NCBI GenBank assembly: GCA_938091985.1
Contig: CALKOE010000007.1
Location: 1 to 7,675 of the forward strand
DNA from: an uncultured Acidimicrobiales bacterium
GTDB taxonomy: Bacteria > Actinomycetota > Acidimicrobiia > Acidimicrobiales > Aldehydirespiratoraceae
Length of the DNA stretch: 7,675 nucleotides
Direction: 5' to 3'
In this document: in pieces, positions 7,030-7,675 of the stretch
Position numbering within the stretch: the first letter of the stretch is position 1
Layout of the letters: the number at the start of each line of letters is the position of its first letter
Notes under the pieces: model-generated
Told to the model about the DNA's origin: nothing
The model's input: only the letters and a program-made list of their open reading frames with translations
Databases searched by the model: none
Made by a program: the position numbers and the translations under genes

Positions 7030-7035
7030 CTCCTC
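7030..7035 (-). promoter_or_regulatory. Ribosome binding site deciding the arsR GTG start
   Basis: On the minus strand GAGGAG stands 5 nt before GTG 7024. It is the strongest Shine-Dalgarno in the right half of the window and fixes the non-ATG start. Confidence 0.75.
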
Positions 7036-7041
7036 GAGTGT

Positions 7042-7057
7042 CGGAATGATCATATCG
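7042..7057. promoter_or_regulatory. Candidate arsR promoter/operator
   Basis: A perfect 8-bp palindrome ATGATCAT (7046-7053) extends, after two mismatched pairs, to CG/CG at 7042-7043 and 7056-7057. On the minus strand TATGAT (7054 down to 7049) is a near-consensus -10 inside it, predicting a start near 7042 and a leader of about 18 nt with the GAGGAG site. This layout suits autorepression by the ArsR protein. A good -35 is not visible. Confidence 0.45.
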
Positions 7058-7072
7058 TCAGGTGTCGAGGGA

Positions 7073-7675
7073 TCAGAGCGAGCGAAGGGCCGAGCGAATC
7101 CGCTTCTCACTCACCTTCTCTCGCGTGCCTACCTGCTGCGCAAACGTGGCAACGCGGAACTCTTCCAACTGCCAGTTGAGCTCCTCGAGCTCGACCGAGG
7201 GCGCAAGCCGCTCGGCGTAGGAATCGAACTCGCGCTCGAGCTCCCGACATCGCAGCATCAACTTTCGATCCTGGGCGACGCGGTCAGGAATCTTGTCGAG
7301 CCGAACCTGAATGCCCTGGAGATAGCGGCCCACGTCGGCCAACCGGTGCGCCCCTACAGCCGACAGATGGTTCGGATAGACGAGACGGTCCAGCTGTGCC
7401 TGCATGTCGAGATACGCCGGGTGCAACGCAGACGCAACGGGCTGTCTGAGGTCGTGGGCGATCCCTGCAGCAGCGAGCATCACGAGAATTGCTCGCCCCC
7501 CGATCTCCTCGACCGCATCGGGCAGGGCTACCCGAACGCGTTCCGCCAGATCGAGGAACTCCGGCTCGGTCCAGACCGGCCCGCCGACCTCACCGAGAAG
7601 GTGCGAGAAGATGGCGTCGGCCGCGTCGTTGACCCACGCGAGCTTCGACCCGTGCGGACTCGAAGCCAACGCCAG
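7073..7675 (-). CDS. hrpA: C-terminal part of an HrpA-type ATP-dependent RNA helicase (partial)
   Basis: The frame runs in from the right edge, so the start and helicase core are outside the window; 200 residues plus stop are visible. The sequence matches the C-terminal DUF3418 region of HrpA DEAH-box helicases: SSPHGSKLAWVNDAADAIF, GGPVWTEPEF, HPAYLDMQAQLDRLVYPNHLSAVGAHRLADVGRYLQGIQVRLDKIPDRVAQDR, and the closing LEELNWQLEEFRVATFAQQVGTREKVSEKRI. HrpA remodels RNA and resolves stalled or collided ribosomes, helped by this C-terminal region. The TTG at 7669 is an internal codon, not a start. No frameshift or stop is seen in the visible part. It lies upstream of arsR on the same strand. The family assignment rests on the conserved C-terminal end, without a view of the motor motifs. 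Confidence 0.85.
   Translation of the reverse strand: MALASSPHGSKLAWVNDAADAIFSHLLGEVGGPVWTEPEFLDLAERVRVALPDAVEEIGGRAILVMLAAAGIAHDLRQPVASALHPAYLDMQAQLDRLVYPNHLSAVGAHRLADVGRYLQGIQVRLDKIPDRVAQDRKLMLRCRELEREFDSYAERLAPSVELEELNWQLEEFRVATFAQQVGTREKVSEKRIRSALRSL

Overview
The window is high-GC, gene-dense bacterial DNA with almost no intergenic space. The codon use, short SD-poor leaders, GTG starts and the set of SUF genes point to an actinobacterium, possibly an Acidimicrobiia-type lineage. That placement is inferred from gene content only; there is no rRNA or marker gene here. Every gap between genes is under about 110 bases, so there is no long gene-free stretch.

Layout. Positions 1-138 hold the 3' end of a plus-strand gene, probably a membrane transporter. 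It overlaps tail-to-tail with sufR (minus, 128-766), an Fe-S-sensing repressor. A 108-base divergent region (767-874) carrying a clear dyad operator separates sufR from a plus-strand Fe-S assembly operon. That operon runs: ferredoxin (875-1141), sufB (1172-2614), sufC (2614-3396), sufD (3393-4595) and sufT (4582-5154). The last four genes overlap one another and are probably translationally coupled. A pirin gene (minus, 5171-5890) converges on sufT and is divergent from a marR gene (plus, 5952-6392); the shared 61-base gap contains an inverted repeat. Next come a small DUF2795-like gene (plus, 6448-6657), a convergent cysteine-free ArsR-type regulator (minus, 6665-7024), and the C-terminal part of an HrpA-type RNA helicase (minus, 7073 to the window end).

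How the genes work together. SufB, SufC and SufD form the SufBC2D scaffold/ATPase that builds Fe-S clusters, and SufT is a MIP18-domain maturation factor. The leading ferredoxin could supply electrons or be an early client. SufR probably senses cluster status through three conserved cysteines and represses both itself and the operon through the dyad at 805-828. The sulfur-donating partners, cysteine desulfurase SufS and SufU, are not in the cluster and must be encoded elsewhere if they are used. The right half is a series of small regulatory units (MarR-pirin, DUF2795-like protein, ArsR), each with a candidate palindromic operator near its promoter.

Nothing here is clearly a new defence or mobile system. 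The points most worth a second look are the sufR/ferredoxin operator, the ferredoxin with Asp in place of a cluster Cys, the missing sufS/sufU, the palindromes beside marR and the DUF2795-like gene, and the repeated leaderless-promoter arrangement.
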